64,000 nt of DNA from Nocardiopsis mwathae (GCF_014201195.1 NZ_JACHDS010000001.1:4278001-4342000), one strand, 5' to 3'. Positions 45,769-54,532 are shown, counted from the first letter of the stretch. Notes: generated from the sequence alone by a model not told the origin. Program-made: numbers and translations.

Positions 45769-46296
45769 GTGCACGGACAGCACATGCCCCCCGAACCGAA
45801 GAAGCGCAACCCCTGGCTCTGGGGCTGCCTCGGCTGCGGAGGAGCGATCCTGGTCATCCTCCTCCTCGGAGCCGGCTGCATGGTGATCGTCGGAAACTCC
45901 GCCGAGGAGGTCCTGAAGGAGAACTCCTCGGGCTCCGGTTCGACCACCGACGGCGCGAGCGAGGACAGCCCGGTGAAGATCGAAGCCGAGGCGACCGAAT
46001 TCACCCCGGGCGTCCTGCACAACGGCGGGGACTACACCAGCGTGAAGATCACCGTCACCAACGACAGCGACGGAAACGTCGAAGTGAATCCCCTCTTCTT
46101 CTCCATCACCGACACCGACGGCACCAAGCACGACGCCGCCAAGGGCCTCGGTGAGGACGACAACGAGATCGGCTCCGTCACCCTCGCCCCCGGCGAAAAC
46201 GTCTCCGGCGTCGTCACCGGCGAAGGCTCCTTCACCCCGGCCAGCGTCACCTTCGACATCCCCCTGGGCGAGACCATCAAGGTCGACGTCAAATAG
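45769..46296 (+). CDS. Membrane-anchored DUF4352-like protein, copy 1
   Basis: 175 residues. Short cytoplasmic N-terminus, then NPWLWGCLGCGGA and one membrane helix (ILVILLLGAGCMVIV), a Ser/Asp linker, and a beta-sandwich of the DUF4352/telokin-like type (VKITVTNDSDGNVEVNP, FFSITDTDGTK, TLAPGENVSG). Extracytoplasmic domain; role unknown in general, often ligand or partner binding. GTG 45769 has AGGAG six bases upstream. The preceding 180-base gap contains GTGAA-N4-TTCAC at 45609-45622. Confidence 0.78.
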   Translation: MHGQHMPPEPKKRNPWLWGCLGCGGAILVILLLGAGCMVIVGNSAEEVLKENSSGSGSTTDGASEDSPVKIEAEATEFTPGVLHNGGDYTSVKITVTNDSDGNVEVNPLFFSITDTDGTKHDAAKGLGEDDNEIGSVTLAPGENVSGVVTGEGSFTPASVTFDIPLGETIKVDVK

Positions 46297-46380
46297 CCCA
46301 CGAACGAAGAACGCCCCGGCCCGCGAATTCCCGGCCCTCGCGCGTGCGCGACCGGCCGCCGGCCGCGAGCGGTTCCGCCG

Positions 46381-46412
46381 GACGCTCGGCTGCGTCATCC
46401 CAGCCGAGCGTC
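46381..46412 (+). terminator. Intrinsic terminator after DUF4352 copy 1
   Basis: Perfect 12-bp arms, 8-base loop, followed by TTT. Confidence 0.85.
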
Positions 46413-46672
46413 TTTCGCTGTAGGGAGATGCTCCCGGCGGCGAATCCCCCAGGCCTTCGCTCGTGCACCCCTGGCAGGTCGGTTCCCCGCAAGTGAAAAC
46501 GTGAGCGACCTGCGAAATCATTCACTCGACGTGAGCGATGCGCAGCAACCCCGCCCGATTGCCATGCCGTCCACATCTGGCCATTTGCACGGTTCGCGCG
46601 TTTTTCACCTTTTGCCCCATTGTAGATTTCCTCAGGCCCCTACTGATTCACCACACGCATCAGGAGTCCCTC

Positions 46673-47266
46673 GTGTACGGCCAGCAGATGCCCCCGCCGC
46701 CTCCGCCGCCGCCTCCGCCGCCCCAGAAGACGTCCAACCCCTGGCTCTGGGGCTGCCTCGGCTGCGGAGGAGCGGCCCTGGTCATCCTCCTCCTCGGCGT
46801 CGGATGCCTGGCGATCATCGGCAACTCCGCCGAAGAAGCCCTCAAGGAGACCAAGGAGAACTCCTCGACCTCCCTCTCCGACAGCGACACCGCGGACGCC
46901 GGCGACAAGCCCGGCACCGAAGAGGCGGCCGAGGACAGCGAGGTGAAGCTCGAAGCCGAACGGACGGACTTCACCCCCAGCGCGCTGCACACCGGTGGAG
47001 ACTTCACGAGCGTGAAGGTCACCGTCACCAACGACAGCGACGAGAACGTCGACGTCAACCCGTTCTACTTCTCCATCACCGACACCGACGGCACCAAGCG
47101 CGACGCTTCCAAGGGAATCATCGAAGAGGCCAACTCCATCGACACCGTCACCCTCGCCCCGGGCGAGAACGTCACCGGCGCCATCACCGCGGAGGGCTCC
47201 TTCACCCCCGCCAGTGTCACCCTCGACGTCCTCCTCGGCATCACCGTCAAGGCCGACGTCCAGTAA
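46673..47266 (+). CDS. Membrane-anchored DUF4352-like protein, copy 2
   Basis: 197 residues, paralogue of the previous protein. It has a run of 11 prolines near the N-terminus, then the same NPWLWGCLGCGGA and helix (LVILLLGVGCLAII), a longer Glu/Asp/Ser linker and the same sandwich domain (VKVTVTNDSDENVDVNPFYF). GTG 46673 with AGGAG as in copy 1. Upstream DNA also resembles that of copy 1, so the full unit was duplicated. Confidence 0.78.
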   Translation: MYGQQMPPPPPPPPPPPQKTSNPWLWGCLGCGGAALVILLLGVGCLAIIGNSAEEALKETKENSSTSLSDSDTADAGDKPGTEEAAEDSEVKLEAERTDFTPSALHTGGDFTSVKVTVTNDSDENVDVNPFYFSITDTDGTKRDASKGIIEEANSIDTVTLAPGENVTGAITAEGSFTPASVTLDVLLGITVKADVQ

Positions 47267-47281
47267 CCCCGACATGAGAAT

Positions 47282-47311
47282 CCGCCCCCGGCCCTGAAGG
47301 GCCGGGGGCGG
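47282..47311 (+). terminator. Intrinsic terminator after DUF4352 copy 2
   Basis: Perfect 13-bp GC arms with loop TGAA. It marks the border to the minus-strand phage-tail module. Confidence 0.85.
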
Positions 47312-47434
47312 TGTGGGTCAAGCCGTGTCATCGGCCACGACGCGTGTCGGTGCCTAGCGGGTCGGATGGGCGGCGGGACGCCGCGCGCTACCCTTTCCCG
47401 AGGCGACCCGGCGACGGCTCGGGCGGCACTGGGA

Positions 47435-47689
47435 TCACATCTCCCCCTGGCTACTCCCCCGTCGGACGGACACGAAGCCGTCCAGACGCTTGTGAACATA
47501 GGCCGCGACCGCATACCCGGCCCCGGCCAGGGCAGTGGTCATGACCGTTTCCAGCGTGAGCGCATCCGCGGGACCCGTGAGCTGGGACACGGCCGCACCA
47601 GCACCGGTCAGAGCGACCACTACGAGTGCCTGTACCGACGAACGGAGCGCAACGCGCCGCGCATCGCCCCGGTAGCCGACTGTGGACAT
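47435..47689 (-). CDS. Putative phage holin
   Basis: 84 residues with two hydrophobic stretches (VQALVVVALTGAGAAVSQL and LETVMTTALAGAGYAVAAYV) and a charged tail, in the position expected of a holin after an amidase. GGAAGGGGG precedes the ATG. Family match cannot be confirmed by eye; assignment rests on size, topology and neighbours. Confidence 0.6.
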   Translation of the reverse strand: MSTVGYRGDARRVALRSSVQALVVVALTGAGAAVSQLTGPADALTLETVMTTALAGAGYAVAAYVHKRLDGFVSVRRGSSQGEM

Positions 47690-47708
47690 GAAAATCCCCC
47701 TTCCAATC

Positions 47709-47738
47709 GAAAAAAGGCCTCGCCATATGGCGAGGCCT
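47709..47738 (-). terminator. Intrinsic terminator directly upstream of the holin gene
   Basis: Perfect 10-bp arms (47715-47724, 47729-47738) followed on the minus strand by TTTTTT, only about 20 bases before the holin start. The position suggests transcription from above is stopped or attenuated before the holin. Confidence 0.85.
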
Positions 47739-48394
47739 GCATAAATAGGCGGCCTTCGGGCGCAAGAATCTCAACTACGATAGTTTCACACCGAGACCCC
47801 GGAAGGCTGTGGACTCTCCCAAGAGAACCAAACCGTCCGGAATTTTTTATCCATTCAACACCTTTCACTCCAACGGAAAATCCGAGTGCCCACATAAATG
47901 ATGGCCACCGCAATCCCGGTCATGGACAGCGCAAGCCTACTCCAAATGTACCGTCGTCGTCATAGTAGAATTCTTCGCCCTCTTCGTACTCTTCCTCGTC
48001 GGCAGGATCGTCCTCTTCCATCGGGGGGAACGACTCGCTGGGGGATACAGCCAATCCTCGGACCTTTCGTCTCTTCGAGATGTCGCGCGCTGAAACGAGC
48101 CGGAGGGAACATGAAAAAACACCGGCGCATCTGCACCGGCGCCCACCGCGGGTGGAGTCCTCAGCCTTCGGATGAACCGACGCCCGAGATCACCCTTAAT
48201 ACGTGACCATATTCACCTATTGGCGTCCTTCACCCTAGTGTGCCTGCGTGACCGTCTTAGTCAGCGGGCGTGGCCAGAGTCGGCCACGCGAGGTGGGAAT
48301 ACACTTCCCGCAGGCACACCGCAGAGTGGACTCTCTCGACTTCATCTGGCCGAATGGAGATCCTGCCGGCAGTACCAGTGGGGCCGACGACGTT
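47739..48394. other. Gap between amidase and holin
   Basis: About 650 bases. A minus-strand frame at 47920-48054 reads an acidic peptide (MEEDDPADEEEYEEGEEFYY) but lacks a good ribosome site. A hairpin with TTTTTT on the minus strand at about 48113-48138 looks like a terminator, and GCGTGGCC pairs with GGCCACGC at 48268-48289. No firm gene. Confidence 0.5.
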
Positions 48395-49174
48395 CTACGT
48401 GACAGGTGCCGCCCAGGCAGCCTCCCAGGTCTTCTTGCCGATGAGGCCGTCAGTCGACAGACCCTTCTCCCGCTGGAACCGGCGGGTGACACGTTCCGTC
48501 TGCGGGCCGTAGAGGCCGTCGGCTGCGATGTTCCAACCGCGCTGGCGCATGCGATGCTGCCACCGGCGAAGATCCGATCGGTGCGAGTAGTAGCCCGAGA
48601 CCATCCAGGTCGGACCGGTCCGCCGACCGAACGCCCACCGCGCCGGAAGCGGAAACGGGGGCGCCTTCTCCGCACTGGGACGTTTCTCGGAGGCGGGTGC
48701 GGTCGGTGCCCCGTCCACCGGCATTCCCGACTTCACCCAAGCGTAGAGATCGTCACCTGGGCACGACGTGCTGTTGATGTCGCGGTGCCCGCGCATCCGC
48801 AGTCTGCGCCCAACCCGACGGCACGCCTCCTCATACAGCGCACGGATACTCCGTTTGGCCGCGTCGGTCGCATCCCCGTCGCGACCGATGAAGCAGACCC
48901 CGATTCCTTGCACGTTGCGCGGCGCGGCATGGGCGCCGGCCACGTTCCACCCACGTCCCTCGTAGACGACGCCTGACCGGTCAACGAGGAAGTTGTAGCC
49001 GATGTCGGCCCAGCCGTTGGAGTCCATGTGAAAGTTCTGGATCTGACGAGGCGTCTGCGTCGTCGGCCCCTGCGAATAGTGCACGGTGAATTCGACACGG
49101 CGCGCACGAGAGACCCCCTGGCGATTCCTAGGCGACCGCGCCCCCCATGACGAGCGCGACCGAATGTAAACCAT
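48395..49174 (-). CDS. Phage endolysin: N-acetylmuramoyl-L-alanine amidase with PG-binding domain
   Basis: 259 residues. Amidase_2/PGRP domain: first zinc His in EFTVHYSQG, NFHMDSNGWADIGYNFLVD, GAHAAPRN, and GHRDINSTSCPGDD with the last ligands. A peptidoglycan-binding_1 domain closes the protein (LRRWQHRMRQRGW, ADGLYGPQTERVTRRFQRE). No signal peptide, as for endolysins that need a holin. ATG 49174 follows GGAAAGGGG. Confidence 0.9.
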   Translation of the reverse strand: MVYIRSRSSWGARSPRNRQGVSRARRVEFTVHYSQGPTTQTPRQIQNFHMDSNGWADIGYNFLVDRSGVVYEGRGWNVAGAHAAPRNVQGIGVCFIGRDGDATDAAKRSIRALYEEACRRVGRRLRMRGHRDINSTSCPGDDLYAWVKSGMPVDGAPTAPASEKRPSAEKAPPFPLPARWAFGRRTGPTWMVSGYYSHRSDLRRWQHRMRQRGWNIAADGLYGPQTERVTRRFQREKGLSTDGLIGKKTWEAAWAAPVT

Positions 49175-49205
49175 GCGAAACCCCTTTCCTCTCACTCACG
49201 CAAGA

Positions 49206-49231
49206 GGGGCCTGGCGCACGCGCCAGGCCCC
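49206..49231 (-). terminator. Hairpin directly upstream of the amidase gene
   Basis: Perfect 12-bp arms with a 2-base loop, about 30 bases before the amidase start on the minus strand. Confidence 0.65.
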
Positions 49232-49243
49232 GAGTTAGAAAAC

Positions 49244-49265
49244 CTCCCGATTATTCAGCCGGGAG
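49244..49265 (-). terminator. Terminator between the 92-residue protein gene and amidase
   Basis: CTCCCG pairs with CGGGAG; on the minus strand GTTTTC follows. It stands just after the stop of the upstream gene. Confidence 0.65.
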
Positions 49266-49285
49266 TATAACGGATGACGAGGGAT

Positions 49286-49567
49286 TCACTCCGAGAAGAA
49301 GTAGCCAGGGACGCGCCCGCGCGCCTTCGCATACTTGGTCACCACGACCGGGGTCGCGTCGTTCAGGACGGAACAGAAGGCGATCATAGCGCGGTCGATA
49401 TGTTCGTCAGTAAAGTATTGAGTGGCATTGCCGCGCCCTTCAACGTTGACCATGATCCCGCTCATGTACGGATCGTTCGGGTGCGGATTGTACGGATCAC
49501 CACTATCCCGATCACCGAACTCCAGAAGGTAGTAGGGATACCCGAGGTTCTCGTACTTGTAACTCAT
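49286..49567 (-). CDS. Hypothetical phage-module protein
   Basis: 93 residues (MSYKYENLGYPYYLLEFGDR ...), rich in Tyr, Asp and Asn. ATG 49567 has AAGGA eight bases upstream. No family recognised. Lies between the XhlA-like and amidase genes, each separated by hairpins. Confidence 0.6.
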   Translation of the reverse strand: MSYKYENLGYPYYLLEFGDRDSGDPYNPHPNDPYMSGIMVNVEGRGNATQYFTDEHIDRAMIAFCSVLNDATPVVVTKYAKARGRVPGYFFSE

Positions 49568-49650
49568 GCACTTCATCCTTTCTTATTCTTACTTGTTGAC
49601 TGAAGGTCCAGGGCCATGCGAGACTTCCAGCAATTCCCCGTTCCTTCAAC

Positions 49651-49678
49651 GCATCTGCGGCACAGGTTCCGCAGATGC
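49651..49678 (-). terminator. Hairpin after the XhlA-like gene
   Basis: Perfect 10-bp arms, 8-base loop, immediately after the stop at 49683. No long U-tract. Confidence 0.6.
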
Positions 49679-49682
49679 GGGT

Positions 49683-49919
49683 CTATCCCAGCACAGCGGT
49701 GAGGACCGCCCCACCAGCAGCTACAGCCGCGGAAAGAGCGGACGCCGAGAGTGCGTAACGCCGCCTGTCGAGCACATCGACACAGGCCTCGATTTCCGTT
49801 ACGCGGCGCTCCATCCCTTCAAGCCGGATGCTCATCGAGGCCAGAGTTCCTGAGATCTGGCGGACCTCGCCATAGACATCGGTGATCGTGACCATCGCGT
49901 ACGGTCGTTCACCGGTCAT
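49683..49919 (-). CDS. XhlA-like small coiled-coil membrane protein
   Basis: 78 residues: a coiled coil (GTLASMSIRLEGMERRVTEI) followed by a C-terminal membrane helix (ALSAAVAAGGAVLTAVLG). This layout is that of XhlA-type proteins of lysis cassettes. The ATG overlaps the stop of the fibre gene (ATGA). Confidence 0.65.
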   Translation of the reverse strand: MTGERPYAMVTITDVYGEVRQISGTLASMSIRLEGMERRVTEIEACVDVLDRRRYALSASALSAAVAAGGAVLTAVLG

Positions 49920-50698
49920 TGAGCTGCTTGGGCCTCCGGTACTCTTCCCGCCCCATGGCTGTACAGAACCGCGACATTGAGTCCCGATGAGCCGTCGTCA
50001 TGGGTCGTCGCGACGAGCTCTACGAGGAGAGGGCCGGAGTAGTCCAGAAACCGTGTGCCATCGATGTCGAACCGCACGGTGCGTCCCGTTACGGGGCCGC
50101 CCGCAGCGACGCGGCGCACGCCGGCGCTGTGAGCGGTTCCGTCCTTATGCACCACGAGTTCGAGCGTCGCATCCTTGGGTGTCGCCCACGCGAGAAACGC
50201 GAAGCTGACCGCGGTGTGCTGGAAGACCGCCCAGCACTCCAGGACGCTCTGCCTGCCGCCGCCGAACGCGTAGGCGTCCCAGCGCACGCGGCCCTCGTTC
50301 ATGGTGACCCAGTGTGCTGCGACGGGCATGACCGGACGCGCCAACCCCACACCCTCAGGCCCCTCGGCCACCACCGCGTTACCCACCTGGTCACGCAGAG
50401 CCCACTGCCCCGCCTCACCCTCAGCGGCCCGCAGATCCAACACCGCCGAACCATCCCTCGGACGCCCCAGCCACAACCGCGCACCACCGCCCTCATCGTC
50501 ACTGCCAACATGCAGCATCCGATCCTGCTCACGACGGCCCGCAACCTGCAGACTCCCACCACCCCCGACCAAAATCCCCGCAGCACGCACAGCAGCGAAA
50601 CGCACCCGCGACTGCGCGGCGGTCCGCGCGGTCCTGAGCCGCTTCTGCAGACCCGACCACGCGCTCGACCAGTCGGGGGGATACGCGGGGATCGGCAT
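49916..50698 (-). CDS. Tail fibre/receptor-binding paralogue 2
   Basis: 260 residues. The first 130 or so residues are almost identical to those of the preceding gene (YPPDWSS, RVRFAAVRAAGILVGGGGSL, HVGSDDEGGGARLWLGRPRD), while the second half is different (FHTAVSFAFLAWATPKDATL-type beta sequence). Start at ATG 50698, which overlaps the previous stop (TGATG). A conserved particle-attachment half with a variable distal half is typical of receptor-binding proteins (family knowledge). Confidence 0.72.
   Translation of the reverse strand: MPIPAYPPDWSSAWSGLQKRLRTARTAAQSRVRFAAVRAAGILVGGGGSLQVAGRREQDRMLHVGSDDEGGGARLWLGRPRDGSAVLDLRAAEGEAGQWALRDQVGNAVVAEGPEGVGLARPVMPVAAHWVTMNEGRVRWDAYAFGGGRQSVLECWAVFQHTAVSFAFLAWATPKDATLELVVHKDGTAHSAGVRRVAAGGPVTGRTVRFDIDGTRFLDYSGPLLVELVATTHDDGSSGLNVAVLYSHGAGRVPEAQAAQ
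50319..50617. repeat. 299-bp perfect direct repeat, copy 1 (fibre N-terminal domain)
   Basis: Base-for-base identical to 51083-51381, compared line by line. The offset is 764 bases, one gene length. Confidence 0.95.
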
Positions 50699-51459
50699 CA
50701 CACCACCCCCTGCGGGGGTTCCGGGGCCCGGCCGCCGCCTTCGTTGTAGAAGGGGGTGGCGTTCAGCGCCATGTCGCCGGACAGGCAGCGCCCCTCCAGC
50801 TCGACGAGAACGGGGCCGTTCCGGCCGAGATAAGGCGTTCCATCGATGACGAACCGCTCTGTCACGGCGTTCTCCATCCCGACCGTCCTCGGGATGTCGC
50901 GTTCACCGACCACGGTGCCATCGACCCGGAACCTGATCTTCCCTCTCCCGCTGAGACCGAAGGCCTTGAAGTAGAAGGTGACCGCTGTGTGCTGGAACAC
51001 CGCCCAGGCGAGCATCATCCGCTGCCATGACTGGCTCGACGTACTCGGCCAAAACTGGGCGCTCGACGCGATCCACTGGGTGGCGACGGGCATGACCGGA
51101 CGCGCCAACCCCACACCCTCAGGCCCCTCGGCCACCACCGCGTTACCCACCTGGTCACGCAGAGCCCACTGCCCCGCCTCACCCTCAGCGGCCCGCAGAT
51201 CCAACACCGCCGAACCATCCCTCGGACGCCCCAGCCACAACCGCGCACCACCGCCCTCATCGTCACTGCCAACATGCAGCATCCGATCCTGCTCACGACG
51301 GCCCGCAACCTGCAGACTCCCACCACCCCCGACCAAAATCCCCGCAGCACGCACAGCAGCGAAACGCACCCGCGACTGCGCAGCGGTGTAGGCGGTGCGG
51401 GCCTTGCGCTGGAGCTCGTTCCACCTACTGGACCAGTCGGGGGGGTATGCCGGCGCCAT
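50698..51459 (-). CDS. Tail fibre/receptor-binding paralogue 1
   Basis: 253 residues. N-terminal MAPAYPPDWSSRWNELQRKA, the shared Gly-rich beta domain, then a unique C-terminal half (IRFRVDGTVVGERDIPRTV, VLVELEGRCLSGDM). Start ATG 51459 overlaps the stop of the Gp37-like gene and has GGAGG seven bases upstream. The divergent ends suggest different glycan or surface targets (inference). Confidence 0.72.
   Translation of the reverse strand: MAPAYPPDWSSRWNELQRKARTAYTAAQSRVRFAAVRAAGILVGGGGSLQVAGRREQDRMLHVGSDDEGGGARLWLGRPRDGSAVLDLRAAEGEAGQWALRDQVGNAVVAEGPEGVGLARPVMPVATQWIASSAQFWPSTSSQSWQRMMLAWAVFQHTAVTFYFKAFGLSGRGKIRFRVDGTVVGERDIPRTVGMENAVTERFVIDGTPYLGRNGPVLVELEGRCLSGDMALNATPFYNEGGGRAPEPPQGVV
51083..51381. 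repeat. 299-bp perfect direct repeat, copy 2 (fibre N-terminal domain)
   Basis: Second copy of the block at 50319-50617, coding the conserved domain of the first fibre protein. Confidence 0.95.
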
Positions 51460-52664
51460 CACGCCACCTCCTTTCCGGCTATGTCCTTGGGATGTCCCCG
51501 CCCGGACTCGTACTCCTCCACCGACCCTTCGGTCGGCTCCTCGAAGATCAGGCTCGCCTGCTCCTGGCCGTTGGATCGCGATACCGGGGTCACCTCGACC
51601 CCGATCACCCGCCACGACTTGGAGAACGTTGGGCGCCCTCCCGTCAGGGGGAACCAGTCGTTCACGAGGGTGAGCCGGGCACGGTCACCGAGGTTGTTCG
51701 GTGTGAACGATGTGGACTCCCCCAGGCGGACCGTGACCTGGGGAAAGCGGACCGCGCCGGAGCTGCGGCGAGCCCACCACCGGGCGTAGTCGTCCAGGAC
51801 ATCGGTGTCGGTGACACTCTGGTAATCGACCGTCCGCTCCAGCAGCGGCCACCCGGCCTCTCGGTACCGGGGGTCCTCCCACTGGCGCGACAGCGATGGT
51901 TCGGAATCCTCGCTGAGGTCGTCATTGGGCGTATCCCCACGCGCCCGCCAGGACGTCGCGACATCCCCTGCGTCGGCCGGATAGGACCAGGACAGGACGT
52001 CGCCGGGCTGCGCCCAGATGTGGTCGGTCACGTCCTGGCCCATACGCTGCGCCACGGTGAACTCGCGCACCCGGCGGCCGCCTTCGGGATAGGTCCGGAT
52101 CATCCACTCCGGACCGTCGATAACGCTGGACAGCTCCTCCAGCCGCTCCCCATAGGTAGCGGCCTCCGAGGATCGGTACCGGCGGTTCCGCGTGACGGCG
52201 GAGAAGTCCTCGCCGCCGAGGCGCAGGCCGATCGGACGGTCCAGCTCCATGTGGGCGACCAGCCCGCGTGCGATATCGAGCTGGTCGGCTCGCCGGAATT
52301 CCAGGTCCTCGCGGATCTCCCGGTGGTACAGGTAGCTCTCCAGAGAGGCGCCGCTGATGTCGACGGTGACCCGGCCACGGTCGTCGCTCTTGGGTTCGGC
52401 CGACCAGATCAGGTAGCTCCCCCAGATCTCGGGGCCCCGCCATACGTGCACGACAGTGCGGCCGGGGCCCGCGGAGAGGTCGTCGTCATAACGGCCGACG
52501 ACCTTGGCGACCTGTTCGGCGATGGTGGGATTAGTGATCGGAATCGATCCGGAAAACGCACCCGGCTGACAGATGCGCCGGTCGAATTTGACATCATCTA
52601 GATCAAGTTCGACGATCGTTCGATCGCTCAGCAAGTCACAGAATTGATAGCGATATCGAACCAT
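51459..52664 (-). CDS. Siphovirus Gp37-like tail protein
   Basis: 401 residues. The opening RYRYQFCDLLSDRTIVELDL, FSGSIPITNP, GRTVVHVWRGPEIWGSYLIW and SGASLESYLYHREI is characteristic of ReqiPepy6 Gp37-like tail (hub) proteins of actinophages. ATG 52664 overlaps the stop of the upstream gene (TGATG). It would sit at the tail tip with the Dit-like protein. Confidence 0.8.
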   Translation of the reverse strand: MVRYRYQFCDLLSDRTIVELDLDDVKFDRRICQPGAFSGSIPITNPTIAEQVAKVVGRYDDDLSAGPGRTVVHVWRGPEIWGSYLIWSAEPKSDDRGRVTVDISGASLESYLYHREIREDLEFRRADQLDIARGLVAHMELDRPIGLRLGGEDFSAVTRNRRYRSSEAATYGERLEELSSVIDGPEWMIRTYPEGGRRVREFTVAQRMGQDVTDHIWAQPGDVLSWSYPADAGDVATSWRARGDTPNDDLSEDSEPSLSRQWEDPRYREAGWPLLERTVDYQSVTDTDVLDDYARWWARRSSGAVRFPQVTVRLGESTSFTPNNLGDRARLTLVNDWFPLTGGRPTFSKSWRVIGVEVTPVSRSNGQEQASLIFEEPTEGSVEEYESGRGHPKDIAGKEVA

Positions 52665-53653
52665 CACGTGGTCCTTTCGATCGCCAACCAGTCCACACCG
52701 GTGGAGGTCCCAGAGTGACGAGCGAGGTTGATCGTGAATCCGTCGACCGAGGCGCTCGTGTACGCGGCCTCCATTACCAGGCCAGGGCCCGAGGTCCGAG
52801 CCGTCAGCAGGATGCTGGGTGTAGATCTAAAGTATCCACGAGGAAATGCGACGCGAGCTGAACCACGGTAATAGAAATCGCTGTAGATCCTATCCCAGAC
52901 GTAGTCATTCTCTGACGTCTTCAGGTCGACCATCTGACTTCCGGCCAACATACGGGGGACGCCGATCGGTTCGTATCGCCGGTCGAGCCTCTCCTCGATC
53001 ACACTGTCCGCCGCAGCGCCCACCACCGGGCGCCAGACTCCCCCCGACCGGAGGTAGATATCGCCGTTCTCCAGAACGTGCACGAGGGTCCCGTCCTGGA
53101 GCATCGGCAGCCGCTCGCGCGACGCCATGTCGGGGACCGTGATGACACCGCCGGCCGACGCAGTGTAGATGCGCCGGTCCTGCACGGCCGAACCCCACGG
53201 AACTCCACCTGTTCCCTCGCTCGCTCCCTGCGGAACGGTCACCTCGAAAAGTGGGAGGTAAGAGTCGTCGACGCCCGGGCGGACGATGCGCACCTCCGCT
53301 GTGGCGCGACCGGAATCGTCATAGACGTCATCACGAACGACAACTCCGATGAGGTCGGTGCGCGACCCTGTCCCCAGGCCGTCGTCGAGGGTGATGCTCA
53401 CCTCTTCACTGCTGACCACCAGATAGGAACCTTGCAGCGGGGACGACCCGCCCGACACCACACCGGTGAAAGGACGGACGGTCGCGGTCATTCCCTCTCC
53501 GGAGATCGACGCGACGCCCGACGAGTAGAAGAGGCCACCCCGGCGATCGAGGGGCCAATCACCGTCGACCCCGCCGAGTAGCGAACCTACGAGCAGCCGG
53601 TGGTCCTCCGCTGTTGTGGTACCGGATGCGAGCGCAAGCGTACGAATGGTCAT
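52664..53653 (-). CDS. Tail/baseplate protein with H-type-lectin-like C-terminus
   Basis: 329 residues. N-terminal beta-rich region (RTLALASGTTTAEDHRLLVG, SITLDDGLGTGSRTDLIGVV) as in upper baseplate proteins. The C-terminal part from about 255 (YRGSARVAFPRGYFRSTPSI, DGFTINLARHSGTSTGVDWL) follows the H-type lectin pattern ending in W-L-A-I. Likely carbohydrate-binding tail component. GAGGAG precedes the ATG. Confidence 0.7.
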   Translation of the reverse strand: MTIRTLALASGTTTAEDHRLLVGSLLGGVDGDWPLDRRGGLFYSSGVASISGEGMTATVRPFTGVVSGGSSPLQGSYLVVSSEEVSITLDDGLGTGSRTDLIGVVVRDDVYDDSGRATAEVRIVRPGVDDSYLPLFEVTVPQGASEGTGGVPWGSAVQDRRIYTASAGGVITVPDMASRERLPMLQDGTLVHVLENGDIYLRSGGVWRPVVGAAADSVIEERLDRRYEPIGVPRMLAGSQMVDLKTSENDYVWDRIYSDFYYRGSARVAFPRGYFRSTPSILLTARTSGPGLVMEAAYTSASVDGFTINLARHSGTSTGVDWLAIERTT

Positions 53654-53665
53654 CTTCTCTCTCCT

Positions 53666-54532
53666 CTACAGATAGGTGTCGTGCCACCGAACGTGAACCG
53701 AGGCTCCCGGCCCCGCGGACACCGTCCGGAATCGGATGGTCGACTTTCCGGGTGCGACGGTCCAGCCTTCGGGGGGAACCGAACTCGCCGTAAGGGTGTA
53801 GAACCGGTCCGCTCCGTTCAGTCGAACCGTCCCGGAATCGCAGTCGACACTGAGCGTGTCGGTCTCCGCGAGGGCCAGATCGAATTCAAGTGAGCGGCCG
53901 GTCTCTTGATCGACGACGCGCGGCCGGTCGCAGGGGCCTGTGAACGTCAGGACAGGATGAGACGGGGTGTCTCCGTTGTTGCGGATGGTGCCGAGCCCTC
54001 CCGTGGCGGGCTCCCCGTACTCCAGTGGATAGCCGATCGGGTAGTCGAGCCCGTCCTCCGGCCGCTGCGGCGAAAGGATGGTGGTCGAACGCTCGTCCCC
54101 GTAGCGACGCGGGTCCGGGCAGGCCCACTGGATCGACACCGTCGGCCGCCCGGCTTGGTAGCCCGTACCACCGGGAATCGATCGAGCGGTCACCTGCCCG
54201 TAGGCGGTGAGCGCCCTCCCGCCGAGACGAATCGTCAGGGACCGCTGTCGGGCGTCATCGGACAGTGCGGTCGATCGCCGGACCACGGCCACATAGGGGT
54301 CGACCCCGCGCACTCCACCGTCGCCGGCCACGAGCACTCCCGTGGCGGTGACGATCCGCTGCTGGGCGAGACCTCGCCCTGCCCACGCCCCGTGTCGCGA
54401 GGGTCGAACGACGTTTCCGCTGTCGATGCCGGGCAGGTCGTCCCAGCCCTCGATCTCGGTGAGGGCCAGTCTCCGGCCGTCGAACAGCAGCGCGCCATCC
54501 CACCGGATCTGGCCTTCTGCGAGGTCTGACAT
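53666..54532 (-). CDS. Dit-like distal tail protein
   Basis: 288 residues. N-terminal GQIRWDGALLFDGRRLALTE and DPYVAVVRRSTALSDDARQR, then a C-terminal domain (TIRNNGDTPSHPVLTFTGPC) with the asparagine-rich turn seen in phage distal tail proteins. Located right after the tape measure gene, the expected place for Dit. The ATG overlaps the tape-measure stop (TGATG). Confidence 0.78.
   Translation of the reverse strand: MSDLAEGQIRWDGALLFDGRRLALTEIEGWDDLPGIDSGNVVRPSRHGAWAGRGLAQQRIVTATGVLVAGDGGVRGVDPYVAVVRRSTALSDDARQRSLTIRLGGRALTAYGQVTARSIPGGTGYQAGRPTVSIQWACPDPRRYGDERSTTILSPQRPEDGLDYPIGYPLEYGEPATGGLGTIRNNGDTPSHPVLTFTGPCDRPRVVDQETGRSLEFDLALAETDTLSVDCDSGTVRLNGADRFYTLTASSVPPEGWTVAPGKSTIRFRTVSAGPGASVHVRWHDTYL

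Noticed and set aside
47920-48054. Acidic minus-strand mini-ORF with a possible -1 frameshift into a membrane segment
   Set aside because: No good ribosome site, no slippery sequence and no homologue I know of. Kept only as a note in the gap entry.
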